The notes: generated by a model not told the origin, from the letters alone. Shown: positions 27,125 to 36,477, counted from the first letter of the stretch. The stretch is 64,000 bases of DNA from Amycolatopsis cihanbeyliensis (GCF_006715045.1 NZ_VFML01000001.1:1116001-1180000); one strand, 5' to 3'. Translations and numbers: made by a program.

Positions 27125-28369
27125 TCATGGTTGTTCCGGGAGGTGGTGATCGGTGGGTGGGTGCTCGGTGAGGGCGTTGGCGATCATGGCGGCGGTGAGG
27201 ACCCGGGCACCGTGCGGCGTGGTGGGGTCGTGGCCGGTGAGGGTGCGGATGCGGTGCAGGCGGTAGTTGAGGGTGTTGCGGTGTATGTGGAGCGACGCGG
27301 CGGCTTCGGCGCGTTGGTGGTTGCTGTCGATGAGGGCGCGCAACGCGTCAAGAAGGTGCGGGTGTCGGTTGACTGGCCGTAACAGCTCGGCGAGGCAGTC
27401 GCGGGCCGGGCCTGGTTGGGCGACTTGGTACTCGATGGCGAGATCGGTCAGCCAGTACGCGGCGGGCGGACGGCGCAGGGTGCCCGCGAGGTGGAGCAGT
27501 TCGGTGGCCAGCCGGTGGGCGTGCGGAATGGTGGCGTGACTGGTGGCCAGTGCGATACCGGCGCGGCACCGGGCGACAGCGGCGGAGTCGATACGCCGGA
27601 GCACGCGTTCGGCGGCAGCCCGCTGCTGCGGCTCGTGCTGGTCGGGGGTAACGGGCAGGAGGAACACTCCGCCGTCGCGGTCGAAGGTGGCCAGTACTGG
27701 TTCGGTGTCCAGCGCGGCCTGCAGTCGGCGGAAGCGGCTGGTCGCCGCGCGGGTGTCGGTGGACTGGTTGGGTTCGGGGATGTCCACGGTGAGGACGAGG
27801 TACCGTTCGGCGAGCTGGTGGCCGGCCCGTTCGGCGGCGCGCTGGGCGGGGCGTCCGGCGAGCAGGGCCGCGGCCAGCGAGTAACGGCCTTCGCGCTGCG
27901 CCCATTCCTCGTGCTGCTGCTCGGCGTGGTAGGCCTGCGCGATGCGGGGCAGCAGGTCGGCGAGAAGGCCGAAGATGCGGCCGACCAACGACACCAGGTC
28001 CGGGTCCAGGTCCAGGGCGTCGGGCTCACCGGGTTCGCCTGGTTGCTCGCCGGAGGTGGTGGCGATACGCCAGAGTTCCTCGGCGGCCAGCGGGTAGATG
28101 CGCAGTACGGCGTCGAGTGGCAGGCCGTCGCGGACGCGTTCGGCTGCCCAGCTGATCGGACCGGCGAGTTCGGCCTCGGTGAGGCCGCGATCCTCGACGA
28201 CGGCGGTGAGGAACAGGTCGATCACCGCGCGAACGTTCGCGACCAGGTCCCTCTCCAGAACCGGGCCCGGCAGCCGCTGGTAGGCCGGGATGTTCTGCAC
28301 GCATCGGGCGGTCACTGCGGCGGCGACGTCCTGGCCGTGACTGGTCAGGGCCTGTACGACTCCGATCAT
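27125..28369 (-). CDS. PucR/CdaR-family transcriptional regulator
   Basis: The start ATG 28369-28367 has a GGGAGG site; the product has 414 residues. The N-terminal part (about 1-150) is a helical RsbT-type sensor segment (LERDLVANVRAVIDLFLTAVVEDRGLTEAELA). A central GGDEF-like region follows (YLVLTVDIPEP; GIALATSHATIPHAHRLATELLHLA). The C-terminal PucR HTH is LLDALRALIDSNHQRAEAAASLHIHRNTLNYRLHRIRTLTGHD. Such proteins usually activate catabolic or secondary functions; the effector is unknown. It is divergent from the lipase gene, which starts 144 bases away and is its likely target. Confidence 0.88.
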   Translation of the reverse strand: MIGVVQALTSHGQDVAAAVTARCVQNIPAYQRLPGPVLERDLVANVRAVIDLFLTAVVEDRGLTEAELAGPISWAAERVRDGLPLDAVLRIYPLAAEELWRIATTSGEQPGEPGEPDALDLDPDLVSLVGRIFGLLADLLPRIAQAYHAEQQHEEWAQREGRYSLAAALLAGRPAQRAAERAGHQLAERYLVLTVDIPEPNQSTDTRAATSRFRRLQAALDTEPVLATFDRDGGVFLLPVTPDQHEPQQRAAAERVLRRIDSAAVARCRAGIALATSHATIPHAHRLATELLHLAGTLRRPPAAYWLTDLAIEYQVAQPGPARDCLAELLRPVNRHPHLLDALRALIDSNHQRAEAAASLHIHRNTLNYRLHRIRTLTGHDPTTPHGARVLTAAMIANALTEHPPTDHHLPEQP

Positions 28370-28512
28370 TCGACCCTCCCGACGGTTTGTTCCGGTGCAC
28401 AAACCTGCGCGGAAATATCTGCGCATCATGCCAGCAGACAGCGCCCTGCGCACCGGAGATGCTGTTCCGGACACCTGTTCGCGCCGGGACGCGGCCTGTG
28501 GAAAGGAACGGC

Positions 28513-29760
28513 ATGACAAGGTTCACATCGGTGCTGTGCGGCGTCCTGACGGCGCTGTTGCTGTGCGCCTCGGTGCCCGGTGCGGTGTCCGCGGCCCCCA
28601 CCGGCACCCAGCAGGTCCTGCTGCCCAGGGACGATCCGTTCTATGTCCCCCCTGCCGGATTCGAGTCCAGCCCGAACGGGACGGTGCTGCGGTCGCGCCA
28701 GGTCACCGCCGTGGCCTATGTCCTGCCGGTGCCTGCCAGCACCTACCAGGTGCTGTACAAGTCGGTGGACAACCACGACCGGCCGGTGGCCGAGGCCGCA
28801 ACGGTGCTCGTGCCCAAGGGTGAGTGGCGTGGGCAGGGCCCACGGCCGCTGCTGTCCTACCAGGTCGCGGAAGACTCGCTCTCCACCCGGTGCCAGCCGT
28901 CCTACACGCTGCGGGCGGGCTTGTTCGGCTCACCGGCCGGGGTCGGCACATACGAGTTCACCCTCTCGCTGGGCGCCCTGCTCAGGGGCTACGCCGTGGT
29001 CTACTCCGACTACCAGGGTCCACGCTCCGAGTTCGCGGCCGGGCCGCAGGCCGCGCACGCCGTCCTCGACGGGATCCGCGCCGTGCAGCACTACGCCCCC
29101 GCGGGCCTCGACTCCCAGGGCCCGGTCGGGTTGTGGGGCTACTCCGGCGGCGGCTTGGCCACCACCTGGGCTGCCGAACAGCAAGCCTCCTACGCTCCCG
29201 AGCTCAACGTGGTGGGCGCGGCGGCCGGGGGTGTCCCGGCCGACCTCGAAGCCATGCTGAAGCACAACGACGGCGGTCTCGGCGCCGGCCTGGGACTGCT
29301 CGGGGTGATGGGCCTTGCCCGTGCCTTCCCCGAAGCCGGTGTCCAAGCCCTGCTGAACGACCGCGGCCGCGAGCTGTTCGCGGACAACGCCGACGCCTGC
29401 ACCCTCGACGTCGCGCTGTTCCACCCCTTCGACCGGCTGGCCAACTACACAACCGTCCCCAAGCCCGCGGACTCCGCACCTGCGCGGTACCTCTACCGGG
29501 TCAACAACACGGGTAAGACGACTCCGGACTTCCCCGTCTACAACTACCACGGCACCGTCGACGAGTTCGTTCCGCTCGCGCCGGTCGACGCCCTGGTAGG
29601 CGGTTATTGCGCGGACGGTGGCACCGTGGCCGTATCCCGCATCCCGCTCGCCGGACACATCACCGGCGAGGTCGTCGGTGCCGGTGACGCACTCGGATTC
29701 CTCACCGACACCTTCAACGGCAAGCCAACCCGCAACGACTGCGCGAAGCAGTCCCGCTGA
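28513..29760 (+). CDS. Secreted lipase (LIP family, alpha/beta hydrolase)
   Basis: The start is ATG 28513 after GAAAGGA; the product has 415 residues. A signal peptide is clear: basic MTR, hydrophobic SVLCGVLTALLLCASVPGAVSA, cleavage near AVSA-AP. The mature part begins DDPFYVPPAGFESSPNGTVLRSRQV, typical of the secretory lipase family (Candida lipase A-like). The nucleophile elbow is GLWGYSGGGLATTW, followed by the acid in YNYHGTVDEFVP and the His in PLAGHITGE. Extracellular ester or triacylglycerol hydrolysis is expected. The beta-helix protein gene follows 13 bases later, so they are likely one operon facing a PucR regulator. Confidence 0.9.
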   Translation: MTRFTSVLCGVLTALLLCASVPGAVSAAPTGTQQVLLPRDDPFYVPPAGFESSPNGTVLRSRQVTAVAYVLPVPASTYQVLYKSVDNHDRPVAEAATVLVPKGEWRGQGPRPLLSYQVAEDSLSTRCQPSYTLRAGLFGSPAGVGTYEFTLSLGALLRGYAVVYSDYQGPRSEFAAGPQAAHAVLDGIRAVQHYAPAGLDSQGPVGLWGYSGGGLATTWAAEQQASYAPELNVVGAAAGGVPADLEAMLKHNDGGLGAGLGLLGVMGLARAFPEAGVQALLNDRGRELFADNADACTLDVALFHPFDRLANYTTVPKPADSAPARYLYRVNNTGKTTPDFPVYNYHGTVDEFVPLAPVDALVGGYCADGGTVAVSRIPLAGHITGEVVGAGDALGFLTDTFNGKPTRNDCAKQSR

Positions 29761-29773
29761 GCCAGGAGGAACG

Positions 29774-30805
29774 ATGGCCACGCGAAGGTTGCCGGTGATA
29801 CTGGCCGCCGGCCTGATGGGGCTGATGTTGCCGGTGACCGCGCAGGCGGCTCCGGCGCAGAGGTCCGGTGACGTGACGTACACGGTGGACAGTACGGCGG
29901 ATGCGCCGGATGCCGACCCCGGTGACGGGCAATGCCGGAGCAGGGAGGGCACGTGCACACTGCGGGCGGCGACCATGGAGGCGAACGCGGGCCGGGGTGC
30001 GACGATCGTGGTTCCCGCGGGCCACTACCTGCTGACCGTCGCGCCGCCGCCGCTGCCACTGGGCCCGTTCCCGGACCCGGCCACGGGGGATCTGAACATC
30101 CTGCGGCCGACCACGATCGTCGGCGCCGGGATGGGCCGGACCGTGATCGACGCGGGTGGTATCGACCGGGTCTTCTACAACGGTGCCAACAGCACGATTC
30201 GCGACCTGACCATCACCGGCGGGGTGACCAAGGAGCGCGAACTGGTGTTCATCACCGGAGGCGGCGGGATCTTGAACGTGTCCCGGCTGCAACTGCAGCG
30301 GGTGGAGGTGACCGGGAACAGGGCGGACTACGGCGGCGGGGTCTTCAACATTCCGCTGTCCGACCTGACGATCTCGGACAGTATGGTGCGCGGGAACTCG
30401 GCGGGCGAGGCAGGCGGGATCCGGTTCGACTGGACGGGCAAGGTGGTCAACACAACGATCACCGGTAACGAGGCGATCAACCCACACTGGATCACCCATC
30501 CGGCATCGCTGGGCGGACGCGGCGGCGGCATCGACCTGCGCGGCCCGGGACCGCTGACCATCACCGGCTCCACGATCACCGGAAACCGCGCTACCGACGA
30601 AGGCTCGGGGCTCAACGCGGCACCGGCCTATCTGGACTCGCTGGTGCCCCCGAACACCGGATTCCCGCTGAGCGTGGTGATTCTGAAGAACTCCACAATC
30701 GAGGCGAACCTGGAGTCGGCCAACTGCACACGGGCCTTCGCCGCGTTCCTCACCGACGGCGGACGGCTGGATCGGACCTGCCACAACGACCCGCCACGGT
30801 CCTAG
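29774..30805 (+). CDS. Secreted CSLREA-type right-handed beta-helix protein
   Basis: The AGGAGGA site precedes ATG 29774; the product has 343 residues. It has a signal peptide (VILAAGLMGLMLPVTAQA) and then the CSLREA-type motif QCRSREGTCTLRAATMEANA. The rest is made of beta-helix coils with N-x-A-D/T-I-R-D-L-T-I-T-G patterns (STIRDLTITGG, LQRVEVTGNRADYGGGVFNI, LTISDSMVRGNSAGEAGGIRF, TITGSTITGNRA). There is no visible sorting signal. Such proteins bind or cleave polysaccharides or act at the cell surface; no catalytic residues can be assigned. It is cotranscribed with the lipase. Confidence 0.85.
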   Translation: MATRRLPVILAAGLMGLMLPVTAQAAPAQRSGDVTYTVDSTADAPDADPGDGQCRSREGTCTLRAATMEANAGRGATIVVPAGHYLLTVAPPPLPLGPFPDPATGDLNILRPTTIVGAGMGRTVIDAGGIDRVFYNGANSTIRDLTITGGVTKERELVFITGGGGILNVSRLQLQRVEVTGNRADYGGGVFNIPLSDLTISDSMVRGNSAGEAGGIRFDWTGKVVNTTITGNEAINPHWITHPASLGGRGGGIDLRGPGPLTITGSTITGNRATDEGSGLNAAPAYLDSLVPPNTGFPLSVVILKNSTIEANLESANCTRAFAAFLTDGGRLDRTCHNDPPRS

Positions 30806-30979
30806 TGTCGAGAGCCCGAAACTCGTGCCGTCAGTCCTTGCGGGGGAACCGAGTGGACGAGGCCGACGTCCGGTGGCCAAGAGAAACGCTGCCCTTCCTG
30901 TCGAACGAACCGCAGGCGCCTGGCGGTGCTGCGCGCCCACGCTGCTCGCGTTGCCGGACGAAGGCTGATCGCCGCGTCG

Positions 30980-31612
30980 CTACTCGGGCGTGACGCCGCA
31001 CCGGGGTGGCAGGTGCAGGCGGACCAGCTCGACCAGGTGGCGGTGGACGTCCTCCAGCGGGCGGACGGAACGCGTGCTGAGCGCAAGGATCACCGCGCCT
31101 TCGACGGCGCTGATCGTGAATGTGGCCAGTGACCGTGCGGTGCCGGGTTCGACTCCGGAGTCGGCGAGCTTGGTGGCAATGAGGTCGTTCCACTCGGTGA
31201 AGGCCTCGGCTGCCGCGGCGGGCAGGCCCGGGGCATCATGGCCGGCGAGCGCGGCAGCCACGACGGGGCAGCCGGCCGTGAAGTCGGTCGTGGTCAGAGT
31301 CTCCTGCCACATCCGTACGAATGACTCCAGCGCGTCGAGAGGGTCCCCGACCTCGGTCGCGGCGGCGATGGCGGCGGTGAGGACCTGGCCCGCTACTCGA
31401 GTGGACTCCTCGACGAGTTGCTGCTTGCCCCCGGGAAAGTGCTGGTAGATCGACCCGCGTGCGGTGTTGCTCGCCGTCAGCAACTCGGTGACCCCGGTGC
31501 CGGCCACGCCCCGGCGGCGAACCAGGTCGATGGCACTGGTGATCAACCGCTGTCGTGGTCCGGGGGGCCTGTGGACGTCGTCCGGCGCAGGGTCTTGCGG
31601 TAGACCATTCAT
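30980..31612 (-). CDS. TetR/AcrR-family repressor (LmrA/YxaF-like)
   Basis: The protein has 210 residues. The N-terminal HTH is RQRLITSAIDLVRRRGVAGTGVTELLTASNTARGSIYQHFPGGKQQLVEE, with the GSIYQHFPGGKQQL recognition helix typical of the LmrA/YxaF group. The C-terminal ligand domain contains FTAGCPVVAAALAGHDAPGLPAAAAEAF, another hallmark. It probably represses itself and the divergent oxidoreductase operon through the palindrome at 31627-31637, which lies between the two starts. The inducer is unknown. Confidence 0.88.
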   Translation of the reverse strand: MNGLPQDPAPDDVHRPPGPRQRLITSAIDLVRRRGVAGTGVTELLTASNTARGSIYQHFPGGKQQLVEESTRVAGQVLTAAIAAATEVGDPLDALESFVRMWQETLTTTDFTAGCPVVAAALAGHDAPGLPAAAAEAFTEWNDLIATKLADSGVEPGTARSLATFTISAVEGAVILALSTRSVRPLEDVHRHLVELVRLHLPPRCGVTPE

Positions 31613-31626
31613 TCTACTACTCTTCG

Positions 31627-31637
31627 GTAACTGTTAC
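31627..31637. promoter_or_regulatory. Candidate TetR operator
   Basis: GTAACTGTTAC is a perfect palindrome around a central T. It lies 14 bases outside the TetR start and 35 bases before the start of the divergent oxidoreductase gene, the usual place for an operator of this repressor family. Confidence 0.5.
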
Positions 31638-31672
31638 TCATAGTCACACTTGCTGTCGTGGAGCGAGGAACC

Positions 31673-33460
31673 ATGATGATGCCATCGAACACACGTGCCG
31701 GGCAGGACGCCGGCTTCGACGCCATCGTGGTCGGCGCGGGCATCGGCGGGATGGTCAGCGCCGCCTACCTGGCCGCGGCGGGTAAGCGCACCCTGCTGCT
31801 CGAGGCCTACGACGTCATCGGTGGCTGCACGCACGCGTTCCGCCGGGCCGGCAAGTGGGAGTTCGACGTCGGCGTGCACTACCTGGGTGACTGCGGTCCG
31901 GGCGGGGCGATCCCGACGATCCTGCGGGGAGTGGGGCTGGACCGGAAGGTCGAGTTCCTGCCGCTGGACCCCGCGGGCTTCGACACCATCGTCTTCCCGG
32001 ACCTGACCGTGCGGATCCCGGTCGGCTGGGACAACTACCTGAACAACCTGTGTGCCGCGTTCCCCGCCGAACGGCAACGGATTCGCAAGGTCGTCGGCAT
32101 CCTGCGCCGGATCGGCGGCAGCATCGACCACAGCCGCACCCCGGCGTCGCTGGGCGGCCAGGCCGCGTTCGTGCGGCGGGCCGGGTTCGCCGCACGATGG
32201 GCGATGCTGCCACTGACGACGTTGCTGGACGCACACCGGCTCAGCCCGCGGCTCAAGGCGGCGATGTCGGTGCAGTACGGCACCTATGCCAGTCCGCCGC
32301 ACCGCACGCCGGTGGCGGTACACGCGTTCATGCTGCAGAACTTCCTCAGCGACGGAGCCTGGTTCCCGCGGGGTGGCGGGCAGGTCCTCTCCGCCCGCCT
32401 CGGCGAGGTCATCGTCGCGAACGGCGGACAGATCCGCACCCGATCCACGGTCCGGCGGATCCGCACCGAGCACGGCGCCGCGACGGGGGTCGAGCTGGCG
32501 GACGGCACCCGGTTCGACGCACCCATCGTGGTGTCCAACGCCGATCTGAAGCGGACCTATCTCGACCTGGTCGGCCGCGAGCACCTCAGGCGCCGCACGA
32601 TCCGGCGGGTGGAGCGGTTCCGGATGTCGCAGCCGTTCTTCAACTGCTACCTCGGCGTGGACGTCGACCTCGGCCAGTGGATACCGAACACCAACTTCTA
32701 CTCGGTGCCCACCGCCGAAGACGTCACCTCGCTGTTCAGGGACCTCGCTGAGAATCGGGGCGACTACACTCTCGACGAACGCATCGAGCAGGCCCGGCGG
32801 CGGCTGCCCGCCTATGTCAGCGTGACCACCGTCAAGGACCCCGGCAACCCGCACGCCGCCCCGCCCGGTTCGTCGGTACTCGAGGTGATGACCCTGGTCC
32901 CGGGCGAGCCCGAGGCATGGGGCCTCGACCGCTGGCCCGAGCCGAGCGACAATAGCTACCAGGACCATCCCGGCTACCGGCGCATCAAGGAAGCCTTCAC
33001 CGAGATCATGATCCGCCGGGTCAAAGAGGTCATCCCCGGCATCGAGAACCACATCGTCTGGCGGGAAGCGGCCACGCCGCTGACTCAGCACCGCTACACC
33101 CGAGCCAGCGGCGGCACCCCCTACGGCCTCGAACTGTCGATCGGTCAGTTCGGTCCCCTGCGCCCCGGCGTGCGCACCGAGATCGCCGGTCTGTACCTGT
33201 GCGGCGCCTCCACCGCCTGGGGCCCCGCCGTCGAAGGCGCGATGCTCTCCGGCCTGCACGCCGCCGGGGCCGCCCTCGGCCGCGACCTGGACGCCGAGAT
33301 CCGCGCGGGCACGACCTACGGCCGGCCACCGACCGGCCCGGCGGATCCACCCGACTGGGATGCCCTGGCCACCGCCAGGAAACTGGCCACCCGCGCACCC
33401 CGAACGCCCCCGGCACCGGCCCACACCACCGAGCAGGCGACAGGAGCCACCCCACGATGA
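31673..33460 (+). CDS. CrtI-like FAD-dependent oxidoreductase (phytoene desaturase superfamily)
   Basis: I use ATG 31673 after GAGCGAGG; the product has 595 residues. The N-terminal dinucleotide fold is FDAIVVGAGIGGMVSAAYLAAAGKRTLLLEAYDVIGG. The C-terminal FAD segment is TEIAGLYLCGASTAWGPAVEGAMLSGLHAAGAAL. The middle is of the amine oxidase/phytoene desaturase type (FDVGVHYLGDCGPGGAIPTILRGVGL), as in all-trans-retinol 13,14-reductase-like enzymes. Isoprenoid, lipid or steroid double-bond chemistry is likely; there are no carotenoid synthesis genes nearby. The gene overlaps the next by ATGA, so the two enzymes probably act on one substrate. Confidence 0.85.
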   Translation: MMMPSNTRAGQDAGFDAIVVGAGIGGMVSAAYLAAAGKRTLLLEAYDVIGGCTHAFRRAGKWEFDVGVHYLGDCGPGGAIPTILRGVGLDRKVEFLPLDPAGFDTIVFPDLTVRIPVGWDNYLNNLCAAFPAERQRIRKVVGILRRIGGSIDHSRTPASLGGQAAFVRRAGFAARWAMLPLTTLLDAHRLSPRLKAAMSVQYGTYASPPHRTPVAVHAFMLQNFLSDGAWFPRGGGQVLSARLGEVIVANGGQIRTRSTVRRIRTEHGAATGVELADGTRFDAPIVVSNADLKRTYLDLVGREHLRRRTIRRVERFRMSQPFFNCYLGVDVDLGQWIPNTNFYSVPTAEDVTSLFRDLAENRGDYTLDERIEQARRRLPAYVSVTTVKDPGNPHAAPPGSSVLEVMTLVPGEPEAWGLDRWPEPSDNSYQDHPGYRRIKEAFTEIMIRRVKEVIPGIENHIVWREAATPLTQHRYTRASGGTPYGLELSIGQFGPLRPGVRTEIAGLYLCGASTAWGPAVEGAMLSGLHAAGAALGRDLDAEIRAGTTYGRPPTGPADPPDWDALATARKLATRAPRTPPAPAHTTEQATGATPR

Positions 33461-34710
33461 CCGGCACCCCGCGCCTTTCCGACCCGCTGCCACTGCCGTG
33501 CGGGCAGACCCTGCGCAACCGCATCATGAAATCCGCCCTCAGCGAAGCACTCGCCGACCCGGCGCACGCCCCGTCCACCGAACTCGAGACGCTCTACCGA
33601 AGGTGGGGCGTCGGCGGTTACGGGCTCGTCGTGACCGGCAACGTCATGGTCGACCACCGCCAACTCGGCGAACCGGGCAACGTCGTCATCGAGGACAAAC
33701 GCGACCTCGCCGCGCTGACCCGCTGGGCCGCGGCCTGCCACGACGGCGGCACCCCGATCTGGATGCAGCTCAACCACCCCGGACGCCAGGCCAACGCCCT
33801 GGCCGGCCGTAGGCGGCCCGTCGCCCCCAGCGCCACCGCGGCGAAAGTGCCCGGTGCCGTCACCCCCCGCGCGCTCAGCGGCGCCGAGATCGAGGACCTC
33901 ATCGACCGCTTCGCCACCACCGCCGCGGTCGCCGAGACCGCGGGCTTCGACGGCATCCAGATCCACGCCGCCCACGGCTACCTCATCGCCCAGTTCCTGT
34001 CCCCGCTGGCCAACCAGCGCACCGACGACTGGGGCGGCGACCCCACCCGGCGGCTCCGGTTCCTGCTGGAGATCGTGCGCCGCATCCGGGTCACCGTCGG
34101 CCCCGGCTTCGCCGTCGGCATCAAACTCAACTCCGCCGACTTCCAGCGCGGCGGATTCTCCGAAACCGAATCGCGCGACGTCGTGGCCCGCCTCGCCCAG
34201 GAAGGTCTCGACCTCATCGAGATCAGCGGCGGCAGCTACGAAGCACCCGCCATGATGGGCACCACCCGTTCAGCCAGCACCCTGGCCCGCGAGGCCTACT
34301 TCCTCGACTACGCCCAGACCGTGCGCCACCTCGCCCGCGACGTGCCGCTGGCCGTCACCGGCGGCTTCCGCTCGCACGCCGCCATGGCCACCGCCATCGC
34401 CCACCGCACCTGCGACCTCATCGGACTCGGCCGACCCACCTGCACCACCCCGGACGCCGCGAACATCCTCCTTCAACCCAACCAGACCCAGTTGCCCGTT
34501 CGTACCGTGCGCTTCGGTCTCCGCCGCACCCTCGGACTCGTCGCCGACCTCAAGACCCTCGACGGAGCACTGGACCTGCAATGGCACACCGACCAACTGC
34601 ACCGCCTCGCAGGCGGCGCCGAACCCGATCCAGGCCGGCCACGATGGAAAACCCTCGTGGCCATGCTCAACCGCAACGGGCTCGCCGCCTTCCGCCGCCA
34701 ACGCCAGTAG
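33457..34710 (+). CDS. Old Yellow Enzyme-family NADH:flavin oxidoreductase
   Basis: The ATG 33457 overlaps the stop of the preceding gene; the product has 417 residues. The FMN TIM barrel is clear: LRNRIMKSALSEALAD, WMQLNHPGRQ, the substrate-binding motif FDGIQIHAAHGYLIAQFLSPLANQRTDDWGGD, and VGIKLNSADFQRGGFSETES. The C-terminal part PLAVTGGFRSHAAMATAIAH...LIGLGRP binds the FMN phosphate. These enzymes reduce activated double bonds. Together with the CrtI-like protein and the TetR repressor it forms a compact unit, perhaps for an enone or isoprenoid compound. Confidence 0.9.
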   Translation: MTGTPRLSDPLPLPCGQTLRNRIMKSALSEALADPAHAPSTELETLYRRWGVGGYGLVVTGNVMVDHRQLGEPGNVVIEDKRDLAALTRWAAACHDGGTPIWMQLNHPGRQANALAGRRRPVAPSATAAKVPGAVTPRALSGAEIEDLIDRFATTAAVAETAGFDGIQIHAAHGYLIAQFLSPLANQRTDDWGGDPTRRLRFLLEIVRRIRVTVGPGFAVGIKLNSADFQRGGFSETESRDVVARLAQEGLDLIEISGGSYEAPAMMGTTRSASTLAREAYFLDYAQTVRHLARDVPLAVTGGFRSHAAMATAIAHRTCDLIGLGRPTCTTPDAANILLQPNQTQLPVRTVRFGLRRTLGLVADLKTLDGALDLQWHTDQLHRLAGGAEPDPGRPRWKTLVAMLNRNGLAAFRRQRQ

Positions 34711-34999
34711 CGCCGATCACCCACGACCGGACGTGAGCAGCCAGCTGAAAAGCGCACCGGTTATCCGCAACAGCAGGCGTGCCGCCGCGGCCAAGACGCC
34801 TGGTTCGTACGTCGGAACGTCACATCCTTCGAAACTGTCATAGCGACAGCGCCGAACACGCAAGAACTCGCCACCGAGGAAATGCCACGAAACATGACTA
34901 CGGTGGGGCGACGCGGTGTGGCGCCGGGGACACCGCCTGACACCGGCCGGAGTGACGGCAGAGCATGATGCCTGAGCGCTCGCTGTTGTCGTCCCAGTC

Positions 35000-35170
35000 G
35001 ACCACATGGCTGCTCACGATGTTGACCATCCCGTCGATGATCGCGGGGCCACTTCGCTCCAGTGCCCGCAATGCGGTTGTGACGACCGCCTCCGGTTCCC
35101 GGCATTGTCGGTCTTGTTGGGCGGTCTCCGTGGCCCGGAAACCCGAGGCGACCACCACATCAGCGTCGGC
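35000..35170 (-). pseudogene. C-terminal fragment of a short-chain dehydrogenase
   Basis: The reading ADVVVASGFRATETAQQDRQCREPEAVVTTALRALERSGPAIIDGMVNIVSSHVV looks like the end of an SDR oxidoreductase. The N-terminal half, with the cofactor and catalytic motifs, is missing; IS630-type sequence abuts it on the upstream side. There is no start codon in a sensible place. Similarity is by eye and moderate. Confidence 0.4.
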
Positions 35171-35194
35171 TTTCGATAGCAATTCCGGTTGTGC

Positions 35195-35445
35195 CGCGGG
35201 CGCCCCGGACGCGGCTCGTCAGCCAGCCCGGCCAGGCCGTGCTCGATGAACCGACCCCGCCACGTACCCACCGTCGGCACCGACACCCCCAGCGCGGCAG
35301 CCACGCCCTTGTTGAACGCACCAGGCTCCGCACATGCCAGAACAATCCGGCAGCGCAACGCATACGCCTACGTCGACGTCGCCGCCCGCACCCCACGCAC
35401 CAGTTCCCGACGGTCGGCCTCGGTCACCGTCAACTCGGCTGTCAA
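35195..35445 (-). pseudogene. N-terminal fragment of an IS630-family transposase
   Basis: The segment TAELTVTEADRRELVRGVRAATST is followed by a TAG and then by LRCRIVLACAEPGAFNKGVAAALGVSVPTVGTWRGRFIEHGLAGLADEPRPGRPR. This is the helix-turn-helix start of IS630 transposases, ending in the usual GLADEPRPGRPR. The DDE domain is absent and a stop interrupts the frame. No inverted repeats were recognised. Confidence 0.7.
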
Positions 35446-35652
35446 GTGCGCGATCGACCAGTTCTTCGAGGGCTTGTGGCCGAATGTCTGTCAAGCCCAG
35501 CGACCACTTCGTAGATCGACACGTTGATCCCGGCTGTCCGCCCCGCATGACCAGCGCCAGCACGCACGCTGGTGTTCGGCTGCCTGGCTGGGGCGCTCAA
35601 ACCGTGCCGACTTCGAACCGCCGGTGATCGCGCTTCAGCTGTCCACAGGAGA

Positions 35653-35810
35653 CTACGGCTTCAGCACGCCGGGCCAGAGGTATTTGTCCGCGGGAACTGT
35701 CCCGTTGCGGAACCATTCCTGGAAGAAGCCGCTGGGGTGCTGTCCGGTGATCTGCTCTGCGAACGCTGACCCGAACCGATCCTCCGCGGTTGTTCCGGGC
35801 ACCAACGCGA
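35653..35810 (-). pseudogene. C-terminal fragment, possibly M1-family metallopeptidase
   Basis: A minus-strand frame ending at the TAG 35655-35653 reads EDRFGSAFAEQITGQHPSGFFQEWFRNGTVPADKYLWPGVLKP. The pattern ITGQ-x4-FFQEWF resembles the last helices of M1 aminopeptidases. Nothing upstream supports the catalytic domain (no HExxH). It is a remnant at best, and the family call is tentative. Confidence 0.3.
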
Positions 35811-35872
35811 GCCCGTGGGCGGTAGCAAGCCAGGTGGCCGCCTACACGAGGTGTTGTTGCACTCGGTCGATG

Positions 35873-35892
35873 GTGAGTGTACAGTCACTCAC
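35873..35892. promoter_or_regulatory. Candidate TetR operator overlapping its own start region
   Basis: GTGAGTGTACAGTCACTCAC has 7-bp half-sites (GTGAGTG and CACTCAC) around six bases and directly precedes the GTG of the tetR gene. A related palindrome lies at 36603-36620. Autoregulation is likely. Confidence 0.6.
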
Positions 35893-36477
35893 GTGAACGA
35901 GGAACGAGCGACACTGTCTACCTCCGAGGCCCGCCGGGAGACCGTCGTGACCAGCGCCGTGACGGTGTTCGCGCAGGGCGGGTACGCCGGCACGCCCATC
36001 ACGGCGGTCGCCGAGCACGCGCGGATCTCACCCGCGTATGTGTTCAAGCTGTTTACCGGCAAGGTTTCACTGTTCGTCGCGGCACTGGAGCGGTGTTACG
36101 AACGGATCCTTGGCGCACTCGAAGACGGGGCCGCGCAGGCCACGACACAGACCCCGGCAGGCGTACTGCATGCGATGGGCGAGGCTTACGCCGCCTTGAT
36201 CGCAGATCGGGATCTGCTGATGCTCCAGGTCCACGCCCAGGCCACCACCGACATACCGGAGATCGCCGAGGCTGTCCGGGATGGCACGGCCCGCATCACC
36301 TCGTTGGCCACCAGCCGTTCCCGCGCGAGCGCGGCGCAGGTGCAGCGGTTCGTCGCTTATGGACAACTGTGCCACCTGCTGACCACACTCGACGCCTTCA
36401 GCGTCGACGAGCCGTGGGCGGCCACGCTGACCGACGGCGTCCGACACCACCCCGCGGAAGGAGGTGAGCAGACATGA
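35893..36477 (+). CDS. TetR-family regulator
   Basis: The GTG 35893 gives 194 residues (MNEERATLSTSEARRE); the frame is open further upstream but that part is not TetR-like. No clear ribosome site precedes the GTG, and the operator palindrome abuts it, so the mRNA may be leaderless. The HTH is RRETVVTSAVTVFAQGGYAGTPITAVAEHARISPAYVFKLFTGKVSLFVAALERCYERI. The C-terminal domain is helical and ends HHPAEGGEQT. It probably represses itself and the small downstream genes through the two palindromes. The stop overlaps the next start (ATGA). Confidence 0.85.
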   Translation: MNEERATLSTSEARRETVVTSAVTVFAQGGYAGTPITAVAEHARISPAYVFKLFTGKVSLFVAALERCYERILGALEDGAAQATTQTPAGVLHAMGEAYAALIADRDLLMLQVHAQATTDIPEIAEAVRDGTARITSLATSRSRASAAQVQRFVAYGQLCHLLTTLDAFSVDEPWAATLTDGVRHHPAEGGEQT

